A stretch of DNA of 64,000 nucleotides. It comes from Allobosea sp. TND4EK4. GTDB lineage: Bacteria > Pseudomonadota > Alphaproteobacteria > Rhizobiales > Beijerinckiaceae. Both the position numbers and the translations under genes were made by a program. The stretch spans positions 224,359 through 288,358 of the forward strand of contig NZ_FTMO01000005.1 of NCBI RefSeq assembly GCF_900156025.1, read 5' to 3'. The notes beneath the pieces were generated by a model, which worked only from the letters and a program-made list of their open reading frames with translations, searched no databases and had not been told where the DNA came from. This document shows, piece after piece, positions 1 to 7,857 of this stretch; position 1 is the first letter of the stretch, and every line of letters begins with the position of its first letter.

Positions 1-300
1 CCGACGCACATCCGCGCCTCGCCCGAAAACCTCTTGAGAACCCTGTATCGGTGGCGGGCTGGACTCGCGCCGGGAGTAACACTTCAGTAAGCTAACCGTC
101 CCCTAAACGTCTTCCGGCTATCCACCGTTAATTTTGTATTGCCGCATCGTCGAGAAAAGTTACCCGCCGATTTGATCCGAATTGATGCTGATCCTGATCG
201 GCAGATCACGCCGCGCGAATACAGACAATTTGACGCTTTCACTTCAAGCGAATTCCATCGGCGCAGCAGCATCGTCTCCCCGGGACAGAAAGGGGACGAC
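1..300. other. left-edge gap without a recognised gene
   Basis: No reading frame here looks like a protein; the frame open from position 139 is only an upstream extension of the peptidase gene that starts at 301. The end of the gap (285-298) holds the purine-rich ribosome binding site of that gene. The stretch at about 125-140 is A/T-rich for this genome and may contain its promoter, but I see no convincing -35/-10 pair. Confidence 0.5.
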
Positions 301-948
301 ATGCTCCATCATCGACTTGACCTTCGCCACAAGCTGACCGGCGCCGCGCTGGCCTTCGCGTTCGGCCTCGGCGCCGCTGGCGTCGCCCAGGCGCAGAGCG
401 CTCCCGGCATCCCGGTGGCGAGCGCGCCGGCTACAGCTTCCGGCGAAGCCCGCGCGCCCTATGCCTGGGTCGATTTCTGCAAGCGCATGCCGTCCGAGTG
501 CCGGCTGGACACCCGCGAGCCCGAGCGCGTCGAGCTGAACGCCAAGAGCTGGAAGACGATCGTCGCGGTCAACGGCAAGGTGAATCGCGAGATCGAGCCG
601 GTCACGGACGAGGAGCATTGGGGCGTCGTCGACCGCTGGGACATTCCGACCGACGGCAAGGGGGACTGCGAGGACTATGTCCTGCTGAAGCGCAAGCGCC
701 TGGCCGAGGCTGGCGTGCCGCGCCGCGCCATGCTGGTCACGGTCGTGATCGACGAGGAGAATGCGGGCCACGCCGTGCTGATGATCCGCACCGACAAGGG
801 CGACTTCATGCTCGACAACAAGCGCAACGCGATCCTGCCCTGGAGCCAGACGGGCTATGTCTACGTCAAGCGGGAGTCGCAATACCAGACCGGCTGGACC
901 TCGCTGGGCGGCCAGCAGTCGCCGACGGTCGCCTCGGTCCAGCGCTGA
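301..948 (+). CDS. transglutaminase-like cysteine peptidase (BTLCP family), exported
   Basis: A 215-residue protein with a signal peptide (about residues 1-31, ending AQA) and a bacterial transglutaminase-like cysteine peptidase domain. The triad is visible: Cys123 in GDCEDY, His157 in AGHAV and Asp172 in MLDN. Family members are periplasmic and often sit near secretion or c-di-GMP genes; the substrate here is unknown. I chose ATG 301 because AAAGGGGA lies just upstream and the signal peptide begins there; the frame is open from 139, but those residues look non-coding. It is monocistronic and followed by a clear terminator. Confidence 0.88.
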   Translation: MLHHRLDLRHKLTGAALAFAFGLGAAGVAQAQSAPGIPVASAPATASGEARAPYAWVDFCKRMPSECRLDTREPERVELNAKSWKTIVAVNGKVNREIEPVTDEEHWGVVDRWDIPTDGKGDCEDYVLLKRKRLAEAGVPRRAMLVTVVIDEENAGHAVLMIRTDKGDFMLDNKRNAILPWSQTGYVYVKRESQYQTGWTSLGGQQSPTVASVQR

Positions 949-1040
949 GAATTCGAGCGGCGCCTCCAGGGCGCTGCTCGCCAGGACGACGAGGCCCGGT
1001 CACGTCCCCACCCACCCGTCCCAGGCCGGGCTTCGTTGAA

Positions 1041-1083
1041 GGGCCGGTTTCCCGCCGCAGGGAAGCCGGCCCGCTTCTTTTTT
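1041..1083 (+). terminator. rho-independent terminator of the BTLCP peptidase gene
   Basis: A 13-bp inverted repeat (arms 1041-1053 and 1060-1072, one G-T wobble, 6-base loop) is followed by a T-rich run at 1075-1083. It lies between two convergent genes and ends the plus-strand transcript. Confidence 0.85.
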
Positions 1084-1087
1084 GCCC

Positions 1088-1618
1088 TCAGTCGATGCGG
1101 CTCAGGCCTGCAGCGAACTGCTTCCAACGGGCGACGTAGCCGCGGGCCGAGGCGGCGATCCCCTCGGCGGCCTTGTCGTCCAATGTGCGGATCGCGCGCG
1201 CGGGCGCGCCGACGATCAGCGAATTGTCGGGGAATTCCTTGCCCTCGGTCACCAGGGCATTGGCACCGACCAGGCTGTTGCGCCCGATCTTAGCGCCGTT
1301 GAGCACCGTCGCCCCCATACCGACGAGGCTGTTCTCGCCGATCGTGCAGCCATGCAGGATGGCCCGGTGCCCGATGGTGCAGCCCGCGCCAATCGTCAGC
1401 GGAAAACCCATATCGGTGTGCAGCACGCAGCCTTCCTGGATGTTGCTGTCGGGTCCGATCGCGATCCATTCATTGTCGCCGCGCAGCACCGCGCCGAACC
1501 AGATGCCGACCCCGGCCGCGATCCTCACACGGCCGACCACATGGGCATCGGGCGCCAGCCACCACTGGCCTTCGGCCGCGGTTTCAGGACGGGTCCCGTC
1601 GAGCGCATAGAGCGGCAT
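1088..1618 (-). CDS. gamma-carbonic anhydrase family protein (left-handed beta-helix)
   Basis: A 176-residue protein made of hexapeptide repeats, the left-handed parallel beta-helix fold of gamma-carbonic anhydrases and the PaaY/YrdA group. Motifs include FGAVLRGDNEWIAIG, NIQEGCVLHTD and IGHRAILHGCTIG, which provide the histidines expected for trimer-interface zinc (HTD, GHRAILHG). Length and motif order match the family. Carbonic anhydrase activity is not proven for many of these proteins. A GGAG ribosome site lies nine bases before ATG 1618. The neighbour at 1710-2036 is on the same strand but about 90 bases away. Confidence 0.88.
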   Translation of the reverse strand: MPLYALDGTRPETAAEGQWWLAPDAHVVGRVRIAAGVGIWFGAVLRGDNEWIAIGPDSNIQEGCVLHTDMGFPLTIGAGCTIGHRAILHGCTIGENSLVGMGATVLNGAKIGRNSLVGANALVTEGKEFPDNSLIVGAPARAIRTLDDKAAEGIAASARGYVARWKQFAAGLSRID

Positions 1619-1709
1619 GGGGCGTTTCTCCAGATCGCGTTTCAGCGCCGTCGAAGCGGACCGGAACGGTCGCGCCGACGCCCGAGGATTCAGGCGGAGG
1701 GCCGCCCGG

Positions 1710-2036
1710 TCAAGCGGTGATGACGTGAAGCAGGTCGAGCACGACGCGGCCTGACGCCATGCTCCAGACCCCGGCGATCATGCTGGCGAGCATGACGAAC
1801 AGGAAAGGTCGTCCCTCGATCCGCCGGCCGCGCACCGTGTTGCGCAGGATCAGGAAGGGCGCGCTGAAGATCACGACCGGGACACTCGCGACCGCGGCGA
1901 GCCCACCCTCCTGCAGCAGCTTGAAGTCGGCCCGCCTTGCGGTGAACAACTCGAAGGCACTCGCCAGCAGGCCGGCGAAGGCAAAGCCCAGCAACAAGGA
2001 CTGCAGGGCCTCCAGCACTTCGGGGCGGATGAACAT
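1710..2036 (-). CDS. small conserved membrane protein
   Basis: A 108-residue protein with about three hydrophobic segments (residues 10-28, 45-62 and 78-95) and a basic loop containing RNTVRGRRIEGRP. I do not recognise a characterised family; it resembles short uncharacterised membrane proteins common in Hyphomicrobiales. It reads toward the carbonic-anhydrase-like gene. Its upstream gap carries CtrA-like sequences shared with the divergent diguanylate cyclase gene. Confidence 0.7.
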   Translation of the reverse strand: MFIRPEVLEALQSLLLGFAFAGLLASAFELFTARRADFKLLQEGGLAAVASVPVVIFSAPFLILRNTVRGRRIEGRPFLFVMLASMIAGVWSMASGRVVLDLLHVITA

Positions 2037-2103
2037 GGCGTGGCCTCTGGCTGTGCGAATGCGCCGGACCCTGCCTCATGGTTTACGAACGGTGAAGAAA
2101 AGT

Positions 2104-2132
2104 CTTAATCAATAGTAAACGAGCATGGTTAA
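2104..2132. promoter_or_regulatory. candidate CtrA-type sites between divergent genes
   Basis: TTAA-N7-TAAAC at 2104-2119 is one base from the CtrA full-site consensus TTAA-N7-TTAAC. ATGGTTAA at 2125-2132 is the reverse complement of the CtrA half-site TTAACCAT. They lie between the small membrane protein (minus) and the diguanylate cyclase (plus). The match is by eye and no transcription start is known. Confidence 0.4.
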
Positions 2133-2299
2133 CCGCAGGCGCAGCGCGGCGCGAATGTGCCTGGCCGCCGCGGAAGAGCAGATGCTCCTGTTGCCCCAAG
2201 GCCGCTCCACTTGCTACTATCGCTCCGGGCGAAACCGAAGCCGATCTCTGCGTCGCTCATCCTTCCGTAACGTCAGGCTTTCGGTGCATTGATCTGACG

Positions 2300-3547
2300 A
2301 TGTCCGGTATCATCCTCCTCCTGACGCAGGCCCTGATCTATTTCGGCGTGATGGCCACGCTGTTCCGCCTGCGGCACGCGATGGGGCTGGGCGCCTTTCT
2401 CTGCGCGCTCGGCGTGATGCATTTCCTGGAGACCTATCTCGCGGCGGTCTTCTTCATCCAGCTTCCATTCGGCCTGCTCTCCCCAGGTTCGACCGTGCTG
2501 TTCTCCGGCAAGCTGGCGATCATCCTGATGTTCTATATCCGGGAGGACGCCGAGGCCGTGCGCCAGCCGATCTACGGGCTGCTGATCGGCAATTTCCTGA
2601 TGGTCGCGCTGGTTCTGACGCTGCGGCTCTATGGAGCCCCCGTCTCCCTCCCCGGCTACAATCCTGATCTCGTGCTGATCGACGAGATGGGCGCGCTGAT
2701 GATCTGGGGCACCTCGCTGCTCTTCATCGATGCGATCGCGATCATCCTGCTCTACGAAAAGCTGCATACCCTCCTGCCGCGTTCGGTGGTGCTGCGCGCG
2801 GGCGTGAGCCTCGCGCTGATCCTGACGTTCGACCAGGTCGGGTTCTTCATCGGCCTGCATTACATCGCGGGCACGCCCTGGGACGCGCTGGCCGGCGGCT
2901 GGATCGCCAAGATGGGTGCGGCACTGGTCTACAGCGCCCTGATGGGACTGTATCTCTCGGTCCTGGAACGCGACACGGCCGAGACCGCGCCGTTGCCGCT
3001 ATCCGACATCTTCCACAAGCTGACCTACCGCCGCAAATACGAGGAGCTTCTCGGAACCAGCGGGCGCGATGCGCTGACCGGCGCGCTGACTCGCGAGCGC
3101 TTCGACAGCGTCGGCCTGGCCATGCTCGGCCGCGCGGTCGCGATGAGGCGCCCGCTGACCCTGGCCCTCGTCGATGTCGATCACTTCAAGAGTATCAATG
3201 ACCGATACGGCCACATTGCGGGCGACGAGGTGCTCACCCGCATCGTCGAGTGCCTGCGGGCAGAGATGCGGGCAGAGGATCGAATCTTCCGCTATGGCGG
3301 CGAGGAGTTCGTCGTGCTGTGCGAGAACATGCCGCATCCAGCGGCGATCGCCTATGCAGAACGGTTGCGGGCCTCGGTCCAGCGCACGCTGTCGGTCGAA
3401 TTCGCGGCCGCTCCCACTGTGAGCATCGGACTTGCCACCTATCCGGACGACGCCGCCAGCATGCGTGATCTCATCGCCCATGCCGACCGTCATCTGTACG
3501 AGGCCAAGCGGCTCGGGCGCGACCGCGTCGTCGGGAATGTCGGCTGA
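2300..3547 (+). CDS. membrane-bound diguanylate cyclase (GGDEF)
   Basis: A 415-residue protein with a six- to seven-segment membrane N-terminal half (about residues 1-225) and a C-terminal GGDEF domain. The catalytic motif is GGEEF at 333-337, and an RxxD inhibitory site (RAED, 324-327) lies five residues before it, so product feedback is expected. The protein should make cyclic di-GMP from GTP, with the membrane part as the likely sensor. Other hallmark motifs are present: DALTGALTRERF, DVDHFKSINDRYGH and DRHLYEAKRLGRD. There is no EAL domain. The upstream gap carries CtrA-like sites. Confidence 0.92.
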   Translation: MSGIILLLTQALIYFGVMATLFRLRHAMGLGAFLCALGVMHFLETYLAAVFFIQLPFGLLSPGSTVLFSGKLAIILMFYIREDAEAVRQPIYGLLIGNFLMVALVLTLRLYGAPVSLPGYNPDLVLIDEMGALMIWGTSLLFIDAIAIILLYEKLHTLLPRSVVLRAGVSLALILTFDQVGFFIGLHYIAGTPWDALAGGWIAKMGAALVYSALMGLYLSVLERDTAETAPLPLSDIFHKLTYRRKYEELLGTSGRDALTGALTRERFDSVGLAMLGRAVAMRRPLTLALVDVDHFKSINDRYGHIAGDEVLTRIVECLRAEMRAEDRIFRYGGEEFVVLCENMPHPAAIAYAERLRASVQRTLSVEFAAAPTVSIGLATYPDDAASMRDLIAHADRHLYEAKRLGRDRVVGNVG

Positions 3548-3662
3548 GGCCCCGGTGGGCAACGCAACTCCCGCTTCGGCGCAGTCGGGCGGGCAAGCCG
3601 GCTGATCGTTCGGAGCGGAGCTTTGTCCCGAGCCTGCCCCGGATCGCATCCGGCCGCTTATG

Positions 3663-3678
3663 GTTTACGCGCCGTTAA
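3663..3678 (-). promoter_or_regulatory. candidate CtrA-type site before the 3702 gene
   Basis: Read on the minus strand, this is TTAA-N7-TAAAC, the same one-mismatch form as the site at 2104-2119. It ends 24 bases before the start codon at 3702. Identified by eye only. Confidence 0.3.
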
Positions 3679-3701
3679 GCGCCCGGTGATTCAGTGGCGG
3701 C

Positions 3702-4445
3702 ATGGCCGTTGCGAGACCACAGAACATGACCGCGTCGCTTCCCCATCACCTGCCCGGGCATCAGGCGACTGCCTTGACCGCCATGGTGAGGACGCGCCTG
3801 CAGCGCACCGCCCCACCGCTTCCGCGTGCCGACCTCGCCCTGGTGAAGGCCGCCTCCGCGATCATCGCCGCCGGCGTCGCCGCAACGGCGCTTGCAACCT
3901 ACCTCACCCACCGAAAGCCGGAGCCTGTCGACACGCTGCAGCCGGCCCGCGTCGGCGATGTCGCGCTGATGATCCCGAAGGAGCTGACGGGGCTGGACGA
4001 GAATGACGGCACAGGTCGTCTGGTCGGCATGGTCCGCCTACGGCTCGCCTGGCCCGACCTAGGGCCGGCGCATCCGCAGGACAAGCGCCGCCTGCTGATC
4101 ACGCTGAGCCCGCCCGACAAGGTCAACGAGCCGGCGCGCCAGCTCGCCACCTATGCCCGCTTCCTCACCCCGACCGTCTGGTCCAATCCCGGCGGCCTCG
4201 TCGTGCGCGGCTTCCGCAAGGGTTCGCCCTTCGAGGGCGACGAGTTTTACGTTTCGGTGCCGGACGGGCGCGGCTTTGCCGCTCGTTGCCCGGTCGACAC
4301 CGGCAGCAACCTCGACGAGCCCTGCCGCGTCACCTTCCAGCACCGCGGCATGGACGTGAACATCCGCTTCCCCCGCACCATCATCGCGGATTGGGCGGTC
4401 ATGCTGGGCGGCGTGCGCCGCACGCTCGACGGGCTGATGCGGTAG
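3702..4445 (+). CDS. conserved hypothetical protein with one N-terminal membrane segment
   Basis: A 247-residue protein that I cannot assign to a named family. A basic, proline-rich N-terminus precedes one hydrophobic segment (about residues 50-68). The remaining 180 residues look soluble and periplasmic. Two cysteines in AARCPVDT and DEPCRVTF could form a disulfide, consistent with export. An alternative start lies at ATG 3726. The gene stands alone, followed by a REP-like repeat and a convergent neighbour. Confidence 0.65.
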   Translation: MAVARPQNMTASLPHHLPGHQATALTAMVRTRLQRTAPPLPRADLALVKAASAIIAAGVAATALATYLTHRKPEPVDTLQPARVGDVALMIPKELTGLDENDGTGRLVGMVRLRLAWPDLGPAHPQDKRRLLITLSPPDKVNEPARQLATYARFLTPTVWSNPGGLVVRGFRKGSPFEGDEFYVSVPDGRGFAARCPVDTGSNLDEPCRVTFQHRGMDVNIRFPRTIIADWAVMLGGVRRTLDGLMR

Positions 4446-4459
4446 GACGGATCGTCATT

Positions 4460-4550
4460 CTCGGGCGAAGCGAAGCGCAGGCCCGAGACCGCACGCAGGA
4501 TGAGGTGCCGGAACCTCATTTTCGACGATGCTCGGGTCAAGCCCGAGCAT
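4460..4550. repeat. bipartite REP-like palindromic element, copy 1
   Basis: Module A is an inverted repeat with arms TCTCGGG and GCCCGAGA (4460-4488). Module B is a perfect hairpin, ATGCTCGGG-TCAAG-CCCGAGCAT (4528-4550). The same two modules, similarly spaced, recur at 7753-7836. Both copies sit between convergent genes. Confidence 0.75.
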
Positions 4551-4565
4551 GACGGCCTTGAAGCT

Positions 4566-4778
4566 TCAATCCTCGAGATCGACGTCGAGGATCGCCATGG
4601 TGAAGTTGAAGGAGCGGTCGCCATCCTCGTCGTCGACATGGATGATGCCGATATACTCTTCGCCCATATAGACCTCGGCCGAATCGGTCTTCTTCATCCG
4701 CGCGCGGACGCTGATATTGGCGTTGTTGAAGGTCTTGCGCAGATAGGCCTGCAGCTTGGCGAGTTCGGTCTTGTCCAC
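4566..4778 (-). CDS. DUF3126 family protein
   Basis: A 70-residue protein of the DUF3126 family, small alphaproteobacterial proteins of unknown function. It is acidic at the C-terminus (ILDVDLED) and has the family's MGEEYIGIIHVDDEDGDRS-type core. The start is GTG 4778: GAAAGGA lies nine bases upstream, and the longer open frame has no family similarity above this point. It converges with the preceding gene and diverges from the serine hydrolase gene. Confidence 0.8.
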   Translation of the reverse strand: MDKTELAKLQAYLRKTFNNANISVRARMKKTDSAEVYMGEEYIGIIHVDDEDGDRSFNFTMAILDVDLED

Positions 4779-4931
4779 GATGCTAAGTCCTTTCGATTGG
4801 CGGGAGCGATGCCACGCCGCGCCGGAGAGGGCAAGCGAAAGCCGGCCGTCCCGCCTTGCGCCGGCGCCGCTTGCGCTGTGATCCATGACCCTTAGCATGC
4901 GGGTCGAACTGCTCCGGCATGGATCCCAACG

Positions 4932-6311
4932 ATGAAGCCCTGGCTCTCCCCCGCCCTCGCCTATGTCGAAAGCTGGCTCGCGTTCCAGCGACGGCACCAC
5001 GATCAGCCCGGCGTCTCGGTCGCGATCGCCGAAGGCACGCAGATCGTGCTGGAGGCCGCCTTCGGCAGCGCCGATCTCGCCACGGGCGAGCCGCTGACGC
5101 CCCGCCACGGCTTCCGCATCGCCTCGCATTCCAAGAGCTTCACATCGGCGGGCATCCTGCGCCTGGTCGAGGACGGCCGGCTCAGGCTCGACGACAAGGT
5201 CGGCTCCCTGATCGACGGGCTGCACCCGGAGATCGCCGCCGTCACCGTCGGCCAGGTTCTCTCCAACAGCGCCGGCCTGACCCGCGACGGGCCTGATGCC
5301 GGCCAGTTCCTCGACCGCAAGCCCTATTGCGACAAGGCCGAACTGCTGCGCGATCTGGCCGCCCCGCCGGTTTTCCCGGCAGCGCAGCGCTTCAAATACT
5401 CCAATCACGGCTTCGCCCTGCTCGGCCTCGTCATCGAGGCGGTGACCGGGCAGAGCTATCCGGAATGGATCACCGACGAGGTGATCGGCAGGGTCGGGCT
5501 GACCGAGACAAAGGCCGACATCGAACTCTGGGGCGAGCGCCCGATGGCGAAGGGGCATAGCGGCCGGCAACCGCTCGACCGGCGCGTCGTCATCCCCGGC
5601 GACAACCCCTGCCGGGCGATGATCTCGGCCGCCGGCTTCGTCTCCACGGCCGCCGATACCGCCCGCTATTTCGCGCAGCTTTCTCCGGCCGCCGGAGCCT
5701 CGATCCTCTCCCCGCTGAGCCGACGCGAGATGAGCCGCCGGCTTTGGCCGGACGAGGAATCGGCGCTCGGCCGGCATTACGGCCTCGGCACGATTTCCGG
5801 CGGCGATGGCGACTGGCGCTGGTTCGGCCATTCAGGCGGCTTCCAGGGTTTCATCACCCGCACCTGCATCTTCCCGGGCCAGAATCTCACCGTCAGCGTG
5901 CTCACCAACGCGGTCGACGGGCTCGCCCATCCCTGGCTCGACGGCATCGCCCATATCCTCAGGACCTTCGCGGAGCGCGGCGCGCCGCCGGCGTCGGCCG
6001 CCGATTGGCGCTGGCGCGGCTGGTCGATCTGGGGAGCGACCGACCTCGTGCCGGTTTCCGACCGCGTGCTCGTCGCCAACCCGGCGCTGCTTGCGCCCTT
6101 CCTCGATACGTTCGAGGTGACGCTCGAAACGCCCGACGAAGGCCGCGTGACCAAGGGATCGGGTTTCGGCAGCCCGGGTGAGTCCGTCAGGCTGGTCCGG
6201 GATCAGGCCGGCAAGATCCAAAATGTGCAGTTTGCCGGCGGCCGGTTGGTCGATGAAGACGCCATCAGGTCGGAGATGCGCGGCCGGTACGAAGCCGGCG
6301 CCGGTCGTTGA
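4932..6311 (+). CDS. serine hydrolase of the beta-lactamase / class C PBP family
   Basis: A 459-residue protein with the three motifs of serine beta-lactamase-fold hydrolases: SxxK (Ser65-His-Ser-Lys68), the tyrosine motif YSN (156-158) and HSGG near residue 300 in place of KTG. This H-G-type third motif is usual in esterases, D-aminopeptidases and peptidases of the family rather than in true beta-lactamases. No signal peptide is evident, so the protein may be cytoplasmic. The substrate cannot be predicted. The C-terminal 90 residues form an extra domain that I do not recognise. Confidence 0.85.
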   Translation: MKPWLSPALAYVESWLAFQRRHHDQPGVSVAIAEGTQIVLEAAFGSADLATGEPLTPRHGFRIASHSKSFTSAGILRLVEDGRLRLDDKVGSLIDGLHPEIAAVTVGQVLSNSAGLTRDGPDAGQFLDRKPYCDKAELLRDLAAPPVFPAAQRFKYSNHGFALLGLVIEAVTGQSYPEWITDEVIGRVGLTETKADIELWGERPMAKGHSGRQPLDRRVVIPGDNPCRAMISAAGFVSTAADTARYFAQLSPAAGASILSPLSRREMSRRLWPDEESALGRHYGLGTISGGDGDWRWFGHSGGFQGFITRTCIFPGQNLTVSVLTNAVDGLAHPWLDGIAHILRTFAERGAPPASAADWRWRGWSIWGATDLVPVSDRVLVANPALLAPFLDTFEVTLETPDEGRVTKGSGFGSPGESVRLVRDQAGKIQNVQFAGGRLVDEDAIRSEMRGRYEAGAGR

Positions 6312-6370
6312 AACCCGATCGGGCTCGCCCCGGTTGAAGTGGCTGTCGGGCGATCGGGCGGGAGGTTTCG

Positions 6371-6763
6371 ATGGAGCAGGAGAGAGGCGGTTGCCGGTGC
6401 GGCGCGGTGCGCTTCGCTGCGGAGGGCGCGCCTTATCGCGTCGGCATCTGCCATTGCATGGATTGCCGCAAGCAGCACGGCGCGCTGTTCCAGGCCTCCG
6501 CGATCTTTCCTGAGGATGCGGTCGCGATCGAAGGGGAAACCCGCGCCTACGAGGGGCGTCATTTCTGCCCCCGCTGCGGCTCGCAGGTCTTCGCCCGCAG
6601 CGCCGACGAGATCGAGCTCAATCTCGGCGCCTTCGACGACATCGACCGGTTCCAGCCGACCTATGAGCTCTGGACCATCCGCCGCGAATCCTGGCTGCCG
6701 GACTTCCCTGTGAAACATCGCTACGAGCGGGACCGCGCAGGGAGCGGCCGCAGCGAGGACTGA
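6371..6763 (+). CDS. GFA family zinc protein
   Basis: A 130-residue protein of the glutathione-dependent formaldehyde-activating enzyme (GFA/Gfa-like) family. The zinc-binding cysteines are at 8 and 10 (CRC), 27, 29 and 32 (CHCMDC), and 66 and 69 (CPRC). Most members of this family have unknown substrates, and activity on S-hydroxymethyl-glutathione is not implied. GGAGG lies five bases before ATG 6371. It follows the serine hydrolase on the same strand by about 60 bases. Confidence 0.88.
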   Translation: MEQERGGCRCGAVRFAAEGAPYRVGICHCMDCRKQHGALFQASAIFPEDAVAIEGETRAYEGRHFCPRCGSQVFARSADEIELNLGAFDDIDRFQPTYELWTIRRESWLPDFPVKHRYERDRAGSGRSED

Positions 6764-6838
6764 GCACGGCACTTCCATGGCTGGCGCGGTTCCGTTTCGG
6801 CCTGTAAGAGGCGGCACCTCCCGCCAACAGCGAATGCC

Positions 6839-7741
6839 ATGACCGCCATCGACGACCTGATCACGCTGCGCGACCTGCTGCGCTTCGCCGTCTCGCGCTT
6901 CAATGTGGCGGGCCTCAGCTTCGGCCACGGCACCACCAATGCGCTGGACGAGGCGGCCTTCCTCCTGCTGGAGGCGCTGAAGCTGCCGGTCGACGACATC
7001 AATCCCTGGCTGGACGCGCGCCTCACCCGCCTGGAACGACAGAGCCTGCTCGACCTGATCGAGGCGCGCGTGACGACCCGCAAGCCGGCCGCCTATCTGG
7101 TCGGCAAGGCTTACATCCACGGTCTCGGCTTTCGCGTCGACGAGCGGGTGATCGTGCCGCGCTCCTATATCGGCGAACTGCTGATGCGCGGCGTGCTCGA
7201 ATCGGAAGGCCTCGGCCTGGTGCCCGAGCCGGAGGCGATCGGCAGCGTGCTCGACCTCTGCACCGGCTCCGCCTGCCTTGCCATCATCGCCGCCGGCCGC
7301 TTTCCCCAGGCGCAGGTCGATGCCGTCGAACTCTCGCCGGATGCGATCGAGGTCGCGAAGCTCAACATCGCCGATTACGAGATGGGCGAGCGCGTCCATC
7401 TGCTCCGGGGCGATCTCTTCGCGCCGTTGAGGGGCCGTCGCTACGACCTGATCATCGCCAACCCGCCCTATGTCAGGGCGGAGGAGGTCGCGGCCTTCCC
7501 GCCGGAATATGGCGCCGAGCCGCAGATGGCCCATATCGCCGGCACCGACGGGCTCGACCTCGTCCGCCGCATTCTCGCAGAGGCGCACGGCCATCTGAAC
7601 CCGGGCGGCGCCCTGCTCTGCGAAGTCGGCACCGGGCGCGAGGCGCTGGAAGCGGACTACGACCTGCCCTTCACCTGGCTCGACACCGAGGACAGCGAGG
7701 CGGAGGTCTTCTGGATCGCGGCGGAGGACCTGCCGGGCTGA
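6839..7741 (+). CDS. prmB: ribosomal protein L3 N5-glutamine methyltransferase PrmB
   Basis: A 300-residue S-adenosylmethionine methyltransferase of the HemK/PrmB group. It has the N-terminal helical domain, the SAM-binding segment VLDLCTGSACLAI and the catalytic NPPY motif (208-211). The N-terminal LRDLLRFAVSRFNVAGLSFG stretch is characteristic of PrmB rather than the release-factor enzyme PrmC. It would methylate a glutamine of ribosomal protein L3. A REP-like element follows the stop codon. Confidence 0.9.
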   Translation: MTAIDDLITLRDLLRFAVSRFNVAGLSFGHGTTNALDEAAFLLLEALKLPVDDINPWLDARLTRLERQSLLDLIEARVTTRKPAAYLVGKAYIHGLGFRVDERVIVPRSYIGELLMRGVLESEGLGLVPEPEAIGSVLDLCTGSACLAIIAAGRFPQAQVDAVELSPDAIEVAKLNIADYEMGERVHLLRGDLFAPLRGRRYDLIIANPPYVRAEEVAAFPPEYGAEPQMAHIAGTDGLDLVRRILAEAHGHLNPGGALLCEVGTGREALEADYDLPFTWLDTEDSEAEVFWIAAEDLPG

Positions 7742-7752
7742 CCCCATGCGTC

Positions 7753-7836
7753 ATTCTCGGGCTTGCCCCGAGAATCTTCCGAAGCCACGGCTCGGGAGCC
7801 GCATCTGCACGAGATGCTCGGGTCGAGCCCGCGCAT
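7753..7836. repeat. bipartite REP-like palindromic element, copy 2
   Basis: Module A is a perfect hairpin, ATTCTCGGG-CTTGC-CCCGAGAAT (7753-7775). Module B (7814-7836) is ATGCTCGGG-TCGAG-CCCGCGCAT, with one arm mismatch. It has the same design as copy 1 at 4460-4550 and again lies between convergent coding regions, where it may act as a bidirectional terminator. Confidence 0.75.
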
Positions 7837-7857
7837 GGCGGCGCGGCCATTCCGTGC

